Assembly (NCBI GenBank): GCA_945860375.1
Contig: CAMAQR010000023.1
Span: 1-60,899, forward strand
Reading direction: 5' to 3'
Source of the DNA: Pseudorhodobacter antarcticus
GTDB lineage: Bacteria; Pseudomonadota; Alphaproteobacteria; Rhodobacterales; Rhodobacteraceae
Length of the DNA: 60,899 bases
A model generated the notes under the pieces. That model was not told the origin of the DNA, ran no database searches, and worked only from the letters and a program-made list of their open reading frames with translations. Below, piece after piece: positions 22,324-31,811 of the stretch. How positions within the stretch are numbered: position 1 is the stretch's first letter; every line of letters starts with the position of its first letter. A program made the position numbers and the translations under genes.

Positions 22324-22340
22324 GGTCCCAAGGCGGGACC
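22324..22340. promoter_or_regulatory. 17-base palindrome upstream of fadH
   Basis: GGTCCC-AAGGC-GGGACC has perfect 6-base arms and a 5-base spacer, 77 bases before the fadH start. The same arms and spacing recur at 38544-38560 upstream of the RidA gene. It may be an operator for a shared but unidentified regulator. Confidence 0.4.
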
Positions 22341-22411
22341 AAAGCTGAAGTCAATATAATCAATATCTTGGATGTCCAACTTTAGAAATCCTTAACTTTC
22401 GACGCCTGTAA

Positions 22412-23478
22412 ATGGAAACCACATCGCGTCCGACCACAACGAACGCCATCCGGCGCAGCCTGATTGGTGGCGTCAAATCGGCGGCCTTCCCGGCTGGCAT
22501 CGCCTTGGGCTCCACTTGGAGCCCCGATCGGGTGGCTGGTCTCGGCGGCGCTTTGGCGAATGTGGCAAAGTCGAAAGGCGCGCCTCAGTTGCTGGCTCCA
22601 AAGGTAAAGCCACAACGCACCCAAACCAATGGCCGCAATTTTGTACGCCATTCTGTAGGCCCGATGCTCAGCAGTCACCGTGAATGCCGGGCTTGACCGA
22701 GGGATGCTGGGGCGGACGCGCGATCGGGCCGGCAAGCTGGTAGCAGCGGTCGCGGCAGGCCAGATTTCGCGTGAAACGGCCCGTGATCGGGTGCAGAATA
22801 TGCTGCGTTTGATGGAGCGATCAGATGAAGTGAACGATCATTCGCATTGATGGAAGCGCGCAAACACCGCGCCCTGATCTGGCGCGGGGGGCAGAGGCGA
22901 CGGTCTTTCCGACCAACAACGGGATGCTGGCTTTGGCACGCGGCACGGTTGCGCCCGTCGGCCTCAAAATAAGAACCGCACTGCAATCGTGGTATCCTGG
23001 CCAAGAAGCGGGCGATGCGATGGCCGATGTTTTGACCGGGACGGAGCCGGACGGGCGGCTGCCACAAACCTTCCCGGCCCGCCCTGCAGCATTTTGAGAC
23101 TCATGCGGGGCTGGATGGTCGGGTTCGGGCTGTCACACGGTCGGTTTGAGTTATCCGATCTTGTGGTCGATGGGCTTATCGCGCACGCGACTTAGGCCAA
23201 CGTCGGCGACCGCGCGGGCAGCTTTACGTGACGCCGCCTGCTGCGCCGATGGCGCGTCTGGCCAAAGTGTTGAAGGGTTTTGCCAAGCGTCATTTGGCGG
23301 CCGCGGAGTCGGTGCTGGTTGCCCTTATCCTTACACACGCGAGTGCGCAGGGTTCAAAGCACACATGCGGGCGTGGCAGGCAGAGGCCGGATCTTCTGGT
23401 GTCTTCTTTGGCCAATCGGCGGACGATCTGGTGCAGGCCGGGGTGTTTCACCTGCAGGCCGCGTGGTTGGCGGTGTGA
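22412..23478 (+). pseudogene. GH3 beta-glucosidase, heavily decayed
   Basis: Pieces of one GH3 beta-glucosidase appear in order but in different frames. They are AAFPAGIALGSTWSPDRVAG and later LLAPKV (22490-22660, N-terminal barrel), RDRAGKLVAAVAAGQISRET (from 22719), TVFPTNNGMLALARGT (about 22900), WYPGQEAGDAMADVLTG and GRLPQTFP (about 22990-23080, C-terminal domain), then RFELSDLVVDG and VLKGFAKRHLAA of the fibronectin-III-like domain, and a terminal run to a TGA at 23476-23478. The remnant is about 1.07 kb, less than half the usual coding length, with several stops, frameshifts and deletions. It once cleaved beta-glucosides; it cannot now make a protein. Confidence 0.85.
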
Positions 23479-23508
23479 AATTGCTGCGCCTTTCGCTGCG
23501 CAGCAATT
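23479..23508. terminator. Stem-loop between the GH3 pseudogene and the downstream minus-strand gene
   Basis: The arms AATTGCTGCGC (23479-23489) and GCGCAGCAATT (23498-23508) are perfect with an 8-base loop, lying between two convergent gene ends. It probably serves as a bidirectional terminator. It starts right after the GH3 stop codon. Confidence 0.6.
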
Positions 23509-23524
23509 GCTTTAAATCAGCAGG

Positions 23525-23896
23525 TTAGCCCATCGTTTCCAGGCAATGCCGACGGAACGCGCGCTTCAGCATGTCCAGTTCCGCGCGCAGCAATTCGACC
23601 TCGGCGCGCATGTCGTCTTCCATGGCGACGCCGGTGATGATTGTGAAATGCTCCAGCTTTTCACCAGTGGCTTTGTCGAGAATCAAGAAGGTTTGGACGC
23701 CTTCGGTCAACAATTCCGCCGGGATCGGCACCTTCACCAACCACTCATCAGGGCGGTCGGGGATGGGCGTGGCGCTGTGGCCGGGGACCGTTTGTTCCAG
23801 GTGAAGGACCTCAATCTGAGGTGTGTTGGGCCCGGTCAGAATCCCTTCCCAGATGCCAGCGCGGATTCGGGTTTTGGTCAATTTGGTTTCGGTCAT
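23525..23896 (-). CDS. Conserved hypothetical protein
   Basis: 123 residues with no signal peptide or membrane segment. The N-terminal part (RIRAGIWEGILTGPNTPQIE) looks beta-rich, and a charged C-terminal helix (RAEVELLRAELDMLKRAFRR) may be a short coiled coil. It starts 8 bases after the stop of the larger gene upstream (23904-24677), so they are one operon and may act together. I do not recognise a function. Confidence 0.75.
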   Translation of the reverse strand: MTETKLTKTRIRAGIWEGILTGPNTPQIEVLHLEQTVPGHSATPIPDRPDEWLVKVPIPAELLTEGVQTFLILDKATGEKLEHFTIITGVAMEDDMRAEVELLRAELDMLKRAFRRHCLETMG

Positions 23897-23903
23897 TCCG
23901 GCC

Positions 23904-24677
23904 TCATAACTCGGCGCGCGGGCGGCGGCTGAAGGTGACGTCGCGCAGGATGATCTGATTCATTTCGGGGCCTTCAAAGATCAGATCCACCCATAGTTTC
24001 TCGACCCGCTTTTCGTTCATTTTGGAGTAAGCGAGGTCAAATTCCACCATCACCTCTTCTTCATTCAGCGGCAGTTCGCGCACGATCTGTTCAACGTTGG
24101 GCCCGTGCTTTATGTTCAGGCGGGCAAAGATTTCGAGCGGCTTTTCCATCTCGACGATCACGTCCAGCCGGATGACATGTTTTTGCTTCAAGCCGCGCGC
24201 GGCGTCTTCTGGCAGGTCCACCACCAGCGACAGGAACGATCCGTCAAAGCGGAACACGTCCATGCGAAAGCCGAACGGGGCGATGTCGGACTCGCGGGTG
24301 TTGCGGATCTGGCGGACGGTCAGTTCGCTGCTGCGGCAATCGTGGAAAATCGTGGCGCCGTCATAGATCAGCGCCTTGCCTGGCACGCTGGAAAAGCCCG
24401 GCACCGGGATCGGGCCTTTCCACAACTCGGGCCGCCAAGCCCAATCAGTGCCCAGCGGTTTGCGGATGACGTTCGGGCCGATGATCGGCAGCGCAAGGCG
24501 ATGTTCTGCCTGATGGATCACCCGGTCCAGATTGCGGCGCAGAGCACGGGCACGGGTGCGCAGACCGCGCAACCCGTCCAGATCGCCGGTCGCCGCCTGA
24601 TCGCCAGCCTTGCCCCAGCGACGCAAGACTCGCTTGTGCATCAGCCTGTCGATCAAACCGGACATCAGTCCTGCCAT
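23904..24677 (-). CDS. Conserved hypothetical protein (DUF6478-like)
   Basis: 257 residues beginning MAGLMSGLIDRLMHKRVLRR. An N-terminal helical part is followed by a beta-rich region with GTDWAWRPELWKGPIPVPGF and LFHDCRSSELT-type segments, and it ends with TFSRRPRAEL. I recall this as a Rhodobacterales family of unknown function (DUF6478); that assignment is from memory and not checked. There is no signal peptide. It pairs with the small gene downstream at 8-base spacing. Confidence 0.75.
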   Translation of the reverse strand: MAGLMSGLIDRLMHKRVLRRWGKAGDQAATGDLDGLRGLRTRARALRRNLDRVIHQAEHRLALPIIGPNVIRKPLGTDWAWRPELWKGPIPVPGFSSVPGKALIYDGATIFHDCRSSELTVRQIRNTRESDIAPFGFRMDVFRFDGSFLSLVVDLPEDAARGLKQKHVIRLDVIVEMEKPLEIFARLNIKHGPNVEQIVRELPLNEEEVMVEFDLAYSKMNEKRVEKLWVDLIFEGPEMNQIILRDVTFSRRPRAEL

Positions 24678-24823
24678 CAGTTTCTTCCTTATCGTGACCA
24701 GGCCATCAATGGCGATTGTTGAACGTCTGGAAACGATTCCTTTATTGCCGCAAATTGGTTAATACTCCACCCCGAAGCATGGATCATTGTGACATAGTCC
24801 AAAACTTTGCCAGAAACGCGGCG

Positions 24824-25396
24824 TCACGCGTTGGCGCGGCGCATCGCATCCAAGGCGGCATCCAGAACTTTGCGCCCATCTGCTGGATCAAGCGGCAGGT
24901 CCGGGGTGCCTGTGGCCGAAACCGTGACCAAGCGACCCTTGACTGTGATCACCGCACGCCAGTAATCGCCGACGCTGCGGTCTTGCAGATGCAGAAGAAA
25001 AGCATCGCCCGCGCCAAGGGCCTCAACCACCCGGATGTCTGCGGCGCGGCCATCACGGCTTAGAGTGGCGCGGCCTTGTTCCGACCCAAAGTACGCAGCC
25101 AGCGCCGGGCCGCCCGCTGTCATCACCCCCGCCGAGCCGCTTTGGCCGATGGAAACCGACAACAGTGCCGGGACTGCGCGGGCAGCATCGGTACAGCGGC
25201 CCATCAGGATCACCACACCGTCGGCCGCCTCACGGCTTGCGCCGCCGTTGATGCAATATCCGGCAGGCACGCCAATTTCGACGGCCCCGTCCAGCACCGA
25301 GGCGGACCGCGCCTTGGCTGTTCCGGGTTCAAGCTGGCAGCCCATCAGGGCCACCAGCGCGGTAAGGCCGGCCGCCTTACTGATCCATATAAACAT
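24824..25396 (-). CDS. Putative lipoprotein
   Basis: 190 residues. ATG at 25396 gives [20 protein letters not shown], a lipoprotein signal with lipobox LMGC (Cys at 20), followed by a soluble domain of about 170 residues containing [20 protein letters not shown] and a C-terminal helix [13 protein letters not shown]. This start lies inside the end of ilvD (20-base overlap), which suggests coupling to ilvD. The upstream in-frame alternative would lengthen the overlap. The function is unknown. Confidence 0.75.
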   Translation of the reverse strand: MFIWISKAAGLTALVALMGCQLEPGTAKARSASVLDGAVEIGVPAGYCINGGASREAADGVVILMGRCTDAARAVPALLSVSIGQSGSAGVMTAGGPALAAYFGSEQGRATLSRDGRAADIRVVEALGAGDAFLLHLQDRSVGDYWRAVITVKGRLVTVSATGTPDLPLDPADGRKVLDAALDAMRRANA

Positions 25397-27113
25397 GTTT
25401 TTCGGCTTTCGCACCGGGATGGGTCACCGCCCCATAGCGCGCGCTGCCGACCAGTTTCGCATATTTATACAAGGCTCCCGTCGCATACTGGTTCGGGCGC
25501 GGGCCTTTCCACAGAGCCTTGCGCGCAGCCATTTCTTCCTCGGAAACTGCCACCGACAATTCTCCTGTCAGCGCGTTCAAGGTGATGATGTCGCCATCTT
25601 TCAGCAGGGCAATCGGGCCGCCATGCGCCGCCTCTGGCCCCACATGGCCGACGCAGAAGCCGCGCGTTGCACCGCTAAAGCGCCCGTCGGTGATCAATGC
25701 CACCTTCTTGCCCATGCCCTGACCCGAAAGCGCCGCCGTGGTGGACAGCATTTCACGCATGCCGGGGCCGCCTGCGGGGCCTTCGTTGCGAATGACCAGC
25801 ACTTCGCCTTCTTTGTAGGTGCGCGCCTTCACCGCCTCAAACGCGTCTTCTTCGCATTCGAACACGCGGGCGGGGCCAGTGAACACTTGTTCGGCTTCGG
25901 TCATACCGGCAACTTTGACAATCGCGCCATCGGGGCAGACGTTGCCTTTCAGGCCCACAACTCCACCGGTCTTGGTGATCGGGGTGGCGATGGAATAGAT
26001 CACGCGGCCGTCCGCCTCGCCGGTGATTTCCTCTAGGCTTTCGCCCAAAGTCTTGCCGCTGGCGGTGAGGCAATCCAGATGCAACAGACCGGCCTTGGCC
26101 AGTTCCTTCATCACCACGGGGACGCCGCCCACCTCGTACAGGTCTTTGGCCACATATTTGCCGCCCGGCCGCAGATCGACGAAATAGGGGGTGTCGCGCA
26201 TGATCGCGGCCACGTCGAACAGATCGAAATCAATCCCGGCTTCGTGTGCAATCGCAGGAAGGTGCAGTGCACCATTGGTCGAACCACCCGTGCAAGCCAC
26301 CACCCGCGCGGCGTTTTGCAAGGATTTCAGAGTGACGATATCGCGGGCACGGATGTTTTTCTCAATCAGGTTCATCACGGCAACGCCTGACGCCTCACCG
26401 TACTGATCCCGCGATTCATAGGGGGCGGGCGCGCCAGACGAATTGAGCAGCGCCAGACCGATGGCTTCGGACACGCAAGCCATGGTGTTGGCGGTGTATT
26501 GCGCGCCACAAGCACCCGAAGACGGGCAGGCGACACGCTCCATGATCTCCAACTCGGCCTCGGACATGGTGCCGGCCTGAACCTTGCCCACAGCCTCAAA
26601 CATATCCTGAACCGTTATGTCCTGGCCCTTATAGCGGCCCGGCAGGATTGAGCCGCCATAGATGAACACCGACGGGACATTCAGACGCACCATCGCCATC
26701 ATCATCCCCGGCAGCGATTTGTCACAACCGGCCAGACCAACCAGCGCGTCATAGCAATGGCCGCGCATGGTCAGTTCCACGGTGTCGGTGATCGCATCGC
26801 GCGACGCCAGCGATGACCGCATGCCCTCATGCCCCATGGCGATGCCGTCGGTCACGGTGATGGTGGTAAACTCACGCGGGGTGCCGCCGCCCTTCTTGAC
26901 GCCGTGTTTGACGATTTGCGCCTGACGGTTCAGCGAGATGTTGCAGGGTGCCGCCTCGTTCCAGCAGGTGGCGACGCCGACCCAAGGCTGGTGAATCTCT
27001 TCCTCGGTGATGCCCATTGCGTAGAAATAGCTGCGATGTGGAGCGCGGGCCGGGCCTTCGGTGACATGGCGGCTGGGCAGTTTGGATTTGTCGAAACGGG
27101 AGTTGGTGGCCAT
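25377..27113 (-). CDS. ilvD: Dihydroxy-acid dehydratase IlvD
   Basis: 578 residues, normal length. It catalyses the third common step of branched-chain amino-acid synthesis using an iron-sulfur cluster. Cluster-ligand regions are visible as [27 protein letters not shown] and [21 protein letters not shown] at 27113 ([17 protein letters not shown]) is the family start; the longer open frame upstream is not coding. It is divergent from an M23 peptidase gene with about 140 bases between the starts. Confidence 0.97.
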   Translation of the reverse strand: MATNSRFDKSKLPSRHVTEGPARAPHRSYFYAMGITEEEIHQPWVGVATCWNEAAPCNISLNRQAQIVKHGVKKGGGTPREFTTITVTDGIAMGHEGMRSSLASRDAITDTVELTMRGHCYDALVGLAGCDKSLPGMMMAMVRLNVPSVFIYGGSILPGRYKGQDITVQDMFEAVGKVQAGTMSEAELEIMERVACPSSGACGAQYTANTMACVSEAIGLALLNSSGAPAPYESRDQYGEASGVAVMNLIEKNIRARDIVTLKSLQNAARVVACTGGSTNGALHLPAIAHEAGIDFDLFDVAAIMRDTPYFVDLRPGGKYVAKDLYEVGGVPVVMKELAKAGLLHLDCLTASGKTLGESLEEITGEADGRVIYSIATPITKTGGVVGLKGNVCPDGAIVKVAGMTEAEQVFTGPARVFECEEDAFEAVKARTYKEGEVLVIRNEGPAGGPGMREMLSTTAALSGQGMGKKVALITDGRFSGATRGFCVGHVGPEAAHGGPIALLKDGDIITLNALTGELSVAVSEEEMAARKALWKGPRPNQYATGALYKYAKLVGSARYGAVTHPGAKAEKHVYMDQ

Positions 27114-27254
27114 GGCTGGTCCTCTGCGGATTGCTTTGCACAAAGGGATAATGGGGTGGCGGCCAAGGGGCAAGGCGGATTGCGGCGGGCCTTGCTGGAA
27201 TTGGGGCGGGGGCCTAGCTTGGGGGCTGACACCGCCCTGATCGAAAGACCCGCC

Positions 27255-28136
27255 ATGACCCTTGTGACCGCCCTTTCTGGCCAAGCCGATCTTTACACCG
27301 CCCTGCGGCAACTGGGGTGCGCTGATCCGGGGCTGACATTGGATCAGGTGATGGTGGCCCTGCGTGCAGGTGATGCTGTGGCCCAAGCCACTGCCGCGCG
27401 GCTGGCCTCGGTGGATCAGGGCTTGCTGCGGGCGGTGATGCGACCAGCGCCTGCCTCGGTCCAAGCCATCCGCGACCATCTTGCGGCGGCAGCCCCCGCG
27501 CAACTGTTTCGCCCCGATCCGGCGCACAGCCCGACGACCGCCCTGCTGACGCAAGGCCAGCGTCCCGACATGCCCGCCTTTTCCGACCGCGCCTTTGATG
27601 CGTGGTTTGCGGCGCAAGGGGTGCCCTATGGGTTGGGGCTTTATGGTGAAAACCGCACGGTTTACCAAACCGACCAGTTCGCCGATGCCGCCAGCCCCGA
27701 GCGCCGCACCATGCATCTGGGCATCGACGTTTTCGCCCCGGCCATGACCCAAGTCTACGCGCCCTTACCCGGAATTGCGCGTCACGTCACCTACAACGCC
27801 GATCCTCTGGACTACGGCAACACCCTGATCCTGGAGCATGACGCGGAAGGTGTACCGTTTTACACTCTTTACGGCCATCTGGCGGGCACCTTGCCGGAGC
27901 TGGTGAAGGTGGGCGACCCGGTGCAACCCGGCCAGTTGATCGCTCATCTGGGGGATTGGCACGAAAACGGCGGCTGGGCCGCGCATATTCACTTTCAGAT
28001 CATGACGGATATGTTGGATCAAACCGGCGGCAACTTCTTTGGTGTCGGCCACGCTGGCCTTTGGGATGTTTGGAGCAGCATTTGCATTGATCCCAACCTG
28101 ATCCTGCGGATTGCGGCGGAGAAATTTGCGCTTTAG
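27255..28136 (+). CDS. M23-family metallopeptidase domain protein
   Basis: 293 residues. The C-terminal half is an M23 (lysostaphin/LytM-like) domain with metal-ligand motifs [10 protein letters not shown] (HxxxD) and AAHIHFQIM (HxH), and the in-between [19 protein letters not shown]. The N-terminal half is helical and Ala-rich. No clear signal peptide is visible, so the site of action is uncertain. In some bacteria this M23 type is fused to aminotransferases; here it stands alone. ATG at 27255 is used because the longer frame overlaps ilvD. Confidence 0.85.
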   Translation: MTLVTALSGQADLYTALRQLGCADPGLTLDQVMVALRAGDAVAQATAARLASVDQGLLRAVMRPAPASVQAIRDHLAAAAPAQLFRPDPAHSPTTALLTQGQRPDMPAFSDRAFDAWFAAQGVPYGLGLYGENRTVYQTDQFADAASPERRTMHLGIDVFAPAMTQVYAPLPGIARHVTYNADPLDYGNTLILEHDAEGVPFYTLYGHLAGTLPELVKVGDPVQPGQLIAHLGDWHENGGWAAHIHFQIMTDMLDQTGGNFFGVGHAGLWDVWSSICIDPNLILRIAAEKFAL

Positions 28137-28312
28137 GGGCGACAACCCGAGGTGAATCCTTGAATTGCAAGGGTTTTCTGCCAACATCCGTGTTTCCAGA
28201 CTTTCAACGATACCCGCAAATAACGCGGATAGAACGCAAGCGCGCCCCGATCCCGCCTGATTTGACGATCAATAAGGTCACATCTGCCCACTCTGCTCGC
28301 TTGGGGAAAACA

Positions 28313-29218
28313 ATGGATCGACTAACAGAGATGGAAGCTTTCGCCACGGTCGTAGACCAAGGCGGCTTCACCGACGCTGCGAAAAAGATGGGGATTTCGA
28401 AATCTGCCGTTTCGAAACACGTCTCCGCCCTGGAGGCCCGCCTTGGTGCGCGGCTTTTGAACCGAACCACCCGCCGCGTCTCGCCAACCGAGATTGGCCT
28501 TGCCTATTACGACCGCGCAAGGCGCGTGTTGAATGACGCAGGCGAGGCGGATGCTTTGGTGACATCCATGCAATCGGCCCCCTCGGGCCTGTTGCGCATA
28601 TCGGTGGCAACCGATTTCGGGGTCAACCTGCTGTCGCCGATCTTGGGTGATTTCTTGCTGGAATACCCGGATATCACGGTCAACATGGTGTTGAACAACC
28701 GCTATGTTGAACTGATCAGTGAGGGCTTTGATATGGCCGTTCGCGTGGGTGATCTGGAGGACAGCTCGCTTCGCGCTCGCAAGCTGACCGAAACCACAAA
28801 ACGCATGATCGGGTCGCCGTCGTATTTTCAGAAATACGGACGCCCCTTGAAAATCGATGATCTGAACAACCATAAATTGCTGCACTATTCCAACCAAGCC
28901 AATGGCAACGTGTGGAAAGTCACCGCGCCCTCGGGTGAAAAGCGGCAAGTGCGCACGGCGGGTTGGCTGACGGTGAACGACGGTCAATCGCTTTTGAACG
29001 CCGCAGTGTCGGGCCTTGGCATCGCCTATCTGCCCTCGTTCCTGTACTCGGATGCGATGAAACAGGGTCAGATCGAAGAGGCCATTCCCGGCCTGCCCGT
29101 GGAAACCCTTGGCATCTATGCGGTTTATCCGCCGGGACGATTTACCCAACCCAAAGTGCGCGCCTTTATCGACTTTCTGGCGCGACGCTACATCGACAAA
29201 GGTCCAGACCTTTGGTGA
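28313..29218 (+). CDS. LysR-family transcriptional regulator
   Basis: 301 residues. The winged HTH at 1-60 is MDRLTEMEAFATVVDQGGFT with the recognition helix in KMGISKSAVSKHVSALEARL. The substrate-binding domain follows (GLLRISVATDFGVNLLSPIL). ATG at 28313 matches the family start. It resembles the CrgA/DsdC-like subgroup that often controls quinone or aromatic stress genes. No divergently transcribed target is obvious: the upstream neighbour runs in the same direction. Its transcript probably ends at a palindrome inside the convergent OmpA gene. Confidence 0.92.
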   Translation: MDRLTEMEAFATVVDQGGFTDAAKKMGISKSAVSKHVSALEARLGARLLNRTTRRVSPTEIGLAYYDRARRVLNDAGEADALVTSMQSAPSGLLRISVATDFGVNLLSPILGDFLLEYPDITVNMVLNNRYVELISEGFDMAVRVGDLEDSSLRARKLTETTKRMIGSPSYFQKYGRPLKIDDLNNHKLLHYSNQANGNVWKVTAPSGEKRQVRTAGWLTVNDGQSLLNAAVSGLGIAYLPSFLYSDAMKQGQIEEAIPGLPVETLGIYAVYPPGRFTQPKVRAFIDFLARRYIDKGPDLW

Positions 29219-29243
29219 AATGGAACTGAACGAAGGTGCGCGT

Positions 29244-30242
29244 TTACTGGGTCGAAGTGATCATCACTTCGACCCGTCTGTTTTTCTGCCGCCCCGAATC
29301 GGTCTGGTTGCTGTCGCGCGGGGCCAGAAAGCCGACGCCATCGGCCACGACTTGCGCGCCCGGAATATCATAGGTTTTCAACAGGGTCTGACGCACGCTT
29401 TCGGCCCGCTTTTTTGACAGCGCCAAGTTGCCCGCCAGCCCCCCCGACGCATCGGTATGGCCCACCAGCGCGATGGTCTTGCCCGGATTGGCCCGCAGCC
29501 AAGTCGCCAAATCCTGCAGCGAGGTATACTCGCCCGCAGCCAGCGCGCCCGACCCCGAGACAAACACCAAATCCTCCAGCACCACGGCTCCGCCCTGTTC
29601 CAAAGCCGCACCCAAGACCGGTGCCGTTTTGACGGGCAGCGACAAGGTTTGCTGCGTCGCCACCCGCAGCGGCGACTTGGTGGATGCGGTCAGCATCGGC
29701 GCGGGTTGCGCAAAACTGCCCACCCGGGTCAGCTGCACAAAACCATCCTGAGGCGAACGGCTGACCATCAGGCTGATGTAATCCTTGCCGCGCGGGCCAA
29801 CACGTTCTGCGGCCAAGTATCTGAAATCGCCCAGATCAATATGCATGTCCGGTTCAGGCAGCACATCGGTGCCGTAACGGAAATCAAAGCCGCCACAGGC
29901 CTGAGTTTCACATTCGAATATCACGGAAAAGCCCGCTTTGGCGATCTGATCCCGCAACGGCAGCATCAATTGCAGTGTGGTCAGATCCGTCGTCGTTATC
30001 CGAAACGCGCTTTGCTCCAGCGGCCCTTCGGCAAGTGTCGTGGCCATCGCGCCGTTGGCAAAAGGGCCAACGGGCAGGCGAAATGAGGTCATGCTTTCCA
30101 GCCGCGACGCGGTGGATTGGGCCGGAGCAGGGAAAGCCAGATCAAAGGTCGTCGCAACCGCACCTTGCGCAATTCCAACCAGCACTGCAGCAAGGATCAC
30201 TCCTTTGCGCGCCTGCACCCTGGGGAATTGTGTCAATGTCAC
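29244..30242 (-). CDS. OmpA-family protein
   Basis: 332 residues from a GTG at 30242 behind AAGAGG; an alternative ATG at 30296 would overlap the upstream gene. An N-terminal hydrophobic segment (GVILAAVLVGIAQGAVA) acts as a signal peptide, a domain of about 200 residues of unknown fold follows, and an OmpA C-terminal peptidoglycan-binding domain has VGHTDASGGLAGNLALSKKR and SGRQKNRRVEVMI. Its likely role is envelope anchoring. It is the third gene of the minus-strand set with the CinA-like and GNAT genes. Confidence 0.87.
   Translation of the reverse strand: MTLTQFPRVQARKGVILAAVLVGIAQGAVATTFDLAFPAPAQSTASRLESMTSFRLPVGPFANGAMATTLAEGPLEQSAFRITTTDLTTLQLMLPLRDQIAKAGFSVIFECETQACGGFDFRYGTDVLPEPDMHIDLGDFRYLAAERVGPRGKDYISLMVSRSPQDGFVQLTRVGSFAQPAPMLTASTKSPLRVATQQTLSLPVKTAPVLGAALEQGGAVVLEDLVFVSGSGALAAGEYTSLQDLATWLRANPGKTIALVGHTDASGGLAGNLALSKKRAESVRQTLLKTYDIPGAQVVADGVGFLAPRDSNQTDSGRQKNRRVEVMITSTQ
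29249..29285 (+). terminator. Terminator for the LysR gene embedded in the end of the OmpA gene
   Basis: GGGTCGAAGTGAT (29249-29261) and ATCACTTCGACCC (29263-29275) are perfect 13-base arms with a one-base centre, followed on the plus strand by GTCTG and five T. The palindrome lies within the last codons of the convergent OmpA-family gene (encoding RVEVMITST). Confidence 0.7.
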
Positions 30243-30264
30243 CTGCTTTGGCCTCTTCGGGGGC

Positions 30265-30969
30265 TCATTTCTGTCGATAATGGTAGTTTCCCACAACAGT
30301 CATGCCAAAGGAAGCGTAGAGCCTGCGCGCCGGATCATTGGCCACCGCCACCACCAAAGACAAGGTATCAGCTCCCTGATCCAGCGCCCAGAGTGCCGCT
30401 GCCCGCAAGATATTGTGCGCGGAACCTTGCCGACGAAAAGAGGGTGTCACCTCCAATGCGTGCAGCATGGCGGTGCGTCCGGCCATCGCCACAAAGGCCA
30501 CCCCTGCGGCGCGGTCGTTGGTTCGGGCCAGAATCGCAGTTTTCGCACCCTGCGCGCGCTGCATGACTTCCCGCCGCTCCACCCCAATGCCGCCCTCTGC
30601 CCACAGATCAACCGCCATCGCCATCGGCGGCCAGTGCGGAAATGTGGTCATGTGGTCGGGTGCGCGGGCCGTTGTCAGTTGCATCGCATAGGCCACCACC
30701 GGATCGACAATCCGGTAGCCACGCGCTTGCAAGGCTACATCCAGGGCGGCATCCTGATCGCGGATCAGAAACAGCCGCGGCTGGGCCAGTGCCGCCATCG
30801 CCGCTTCGGCCTGCGCGATGTCGCCGTCTTGCCAAGCCTTGTCTGCCGTTGCCGCCGACACGCGCTTGCCACCACCCTTGCCATCGCGAATCGTCCAGGG
30901 CCCGGCCTGCAAGGTTGCGGCGGCAGGCCATGTCGCCTCCATCACCTGAGCCAAAGCTGCCGGAGTCAT
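30265..30969 (-). CDS. GNAT-family N-acetyltransferase
   Basis: 234 residues. The C-terminal GNAT core has a beta4-type HALEVTPSFRRQGSAHNIL segment (acetyl-CoA loop RRQGSA) and AVANDPARRLYASFGM near the end. The N-terminal part is less conserved. The start overlaps the CinA-like stop by four bases (ATGA), so the two are coupled. The substrate is unknown. Confidence 0.88.
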   Translation of the reverse strand: MTPAALAQVMEATWPAAATLQAGPWTIRDGKGGGKRVSAATADKAWQDGDIAQAEAAMAALAQPRLFLIRDQDAALDVALQARGYRIVDPVVAYAMQLTTARAPDHMTTFPHWPPMAMAVDLWAEGGIGVERREVMQRAQGAKTAILARTNDRAAGVAFVAMAGRTAMLHALEVTPSFRRQGSAHNILRAAALWALDQGADTLSLVVAVANDPARRLYASFGMTVVGNYHYRQK

Positions 30970-31688
30970 GCCGGAAACAGCGCGGCCAGTTGGATCATCG
31001 CCGCATCAATCCGCGCTGCATCAGTGCCACGGATCACCAGATTTGTGCCATAAGCCCCGTTCAGCGTGAACGGATAAGACCCCATCGACAAGTCAGGATA
31101 TTCCGCCGCCAGCGCGCCAAACGCCCCCGCAATTTCACCCTCGCCGCGCATCATCCGCAGCGTTTGCGACAGCAGCGGCGCACCCCCGGTCATGTTGGGC
31201 AGCACCGAAGCCACCATCGCCTCAAATATCCGGGGCACTCCGGCCATCACATGCACGTTAACCATCGAAAACCCGGGCGCAATCGACACCGGGTTTTCGA
31301 TCAGCACTGCGCCGTCAGGAATGCGCGCCATCCGCATCCGTGCATCGTTAAATGGCAGGTTCTGGCGTTGGTAATGCGCGGCCAGCAGAGCCATCGCGTC
31401 GGCGCGGTGGGTGATCGCCACCCCAAAGGCCACGGCAATTGCATCAGCCGTGATGTCGTCATGCGTCGGGCCAATGCCGCCCGATGTGAACACATGATCA
31501 TATTGTATGCGCAAGGCGTTCACCGCCGCCACAATCGCCGCCTGATCGTCCGCCACCACCCGCGCTTCGGTCAAGTTGATGCCATGGCGCCTCAACTCGG
31601 CTGCCAGATAATGCAGGTTGGAATCCCGCGTCCGTCCCGACAGGATTTCATCGCCGATCACCAGCATTGCAGCGGTTGGATTGATCAT
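30966..31688 (-). CDS. CinA-like molybdopterin-binding-domain protein
   Basis: 240 residues, ATG at 31688. MLVIGDEILSGRTRDSN and VFTSGGIGPTHDDITADAIA are the MoCF/MoaB-like domain motifs shared with the N-terminal half of CinA. The nicotinamide-nucleotide amidase half is absent. Such stand-alone proteins are common in alphaproteobacteria and may act on nucleotide pyrophosphates such as FAD or ADP-ribose. It heads a set of three genes with GNAT and OmpA and is divergent from map with 123 bases between the starts. Confidence 0.9.
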   Translation of the reverse strand: MINPTAAMLVIGDEILSGRTRDSNLHYLAAELRRHGINLTEARVVADDQAAIVAAVNALRIQYDHVFTSGGIGPTHDDITADAIAVAFGVAITHRADAMALLAAHYQRQNLPFNDARMRMARIPDGAVLIENPVSIAPGFSMVNVHVMAGVPRIFEAMVASVLPNMTGGAPLLSQTLRMMRGEGEIAGAFGALAAEYPDLSMGSYPFTLNGAYGTNLVIRGTDAARIDAAMIQLAALFPA

Positions 31689-31811
31689 CGCATGTCCCCT
31701 TGTCTGTTTATGCCGATATAGGCCGCAGACTGTCGCAAAGCCAGCCAGATCCAGAGCCACTGGAAACTTCGCGTCACATCGCATATCCAAGGCGAAATAA
31801 GAGGACGACCC

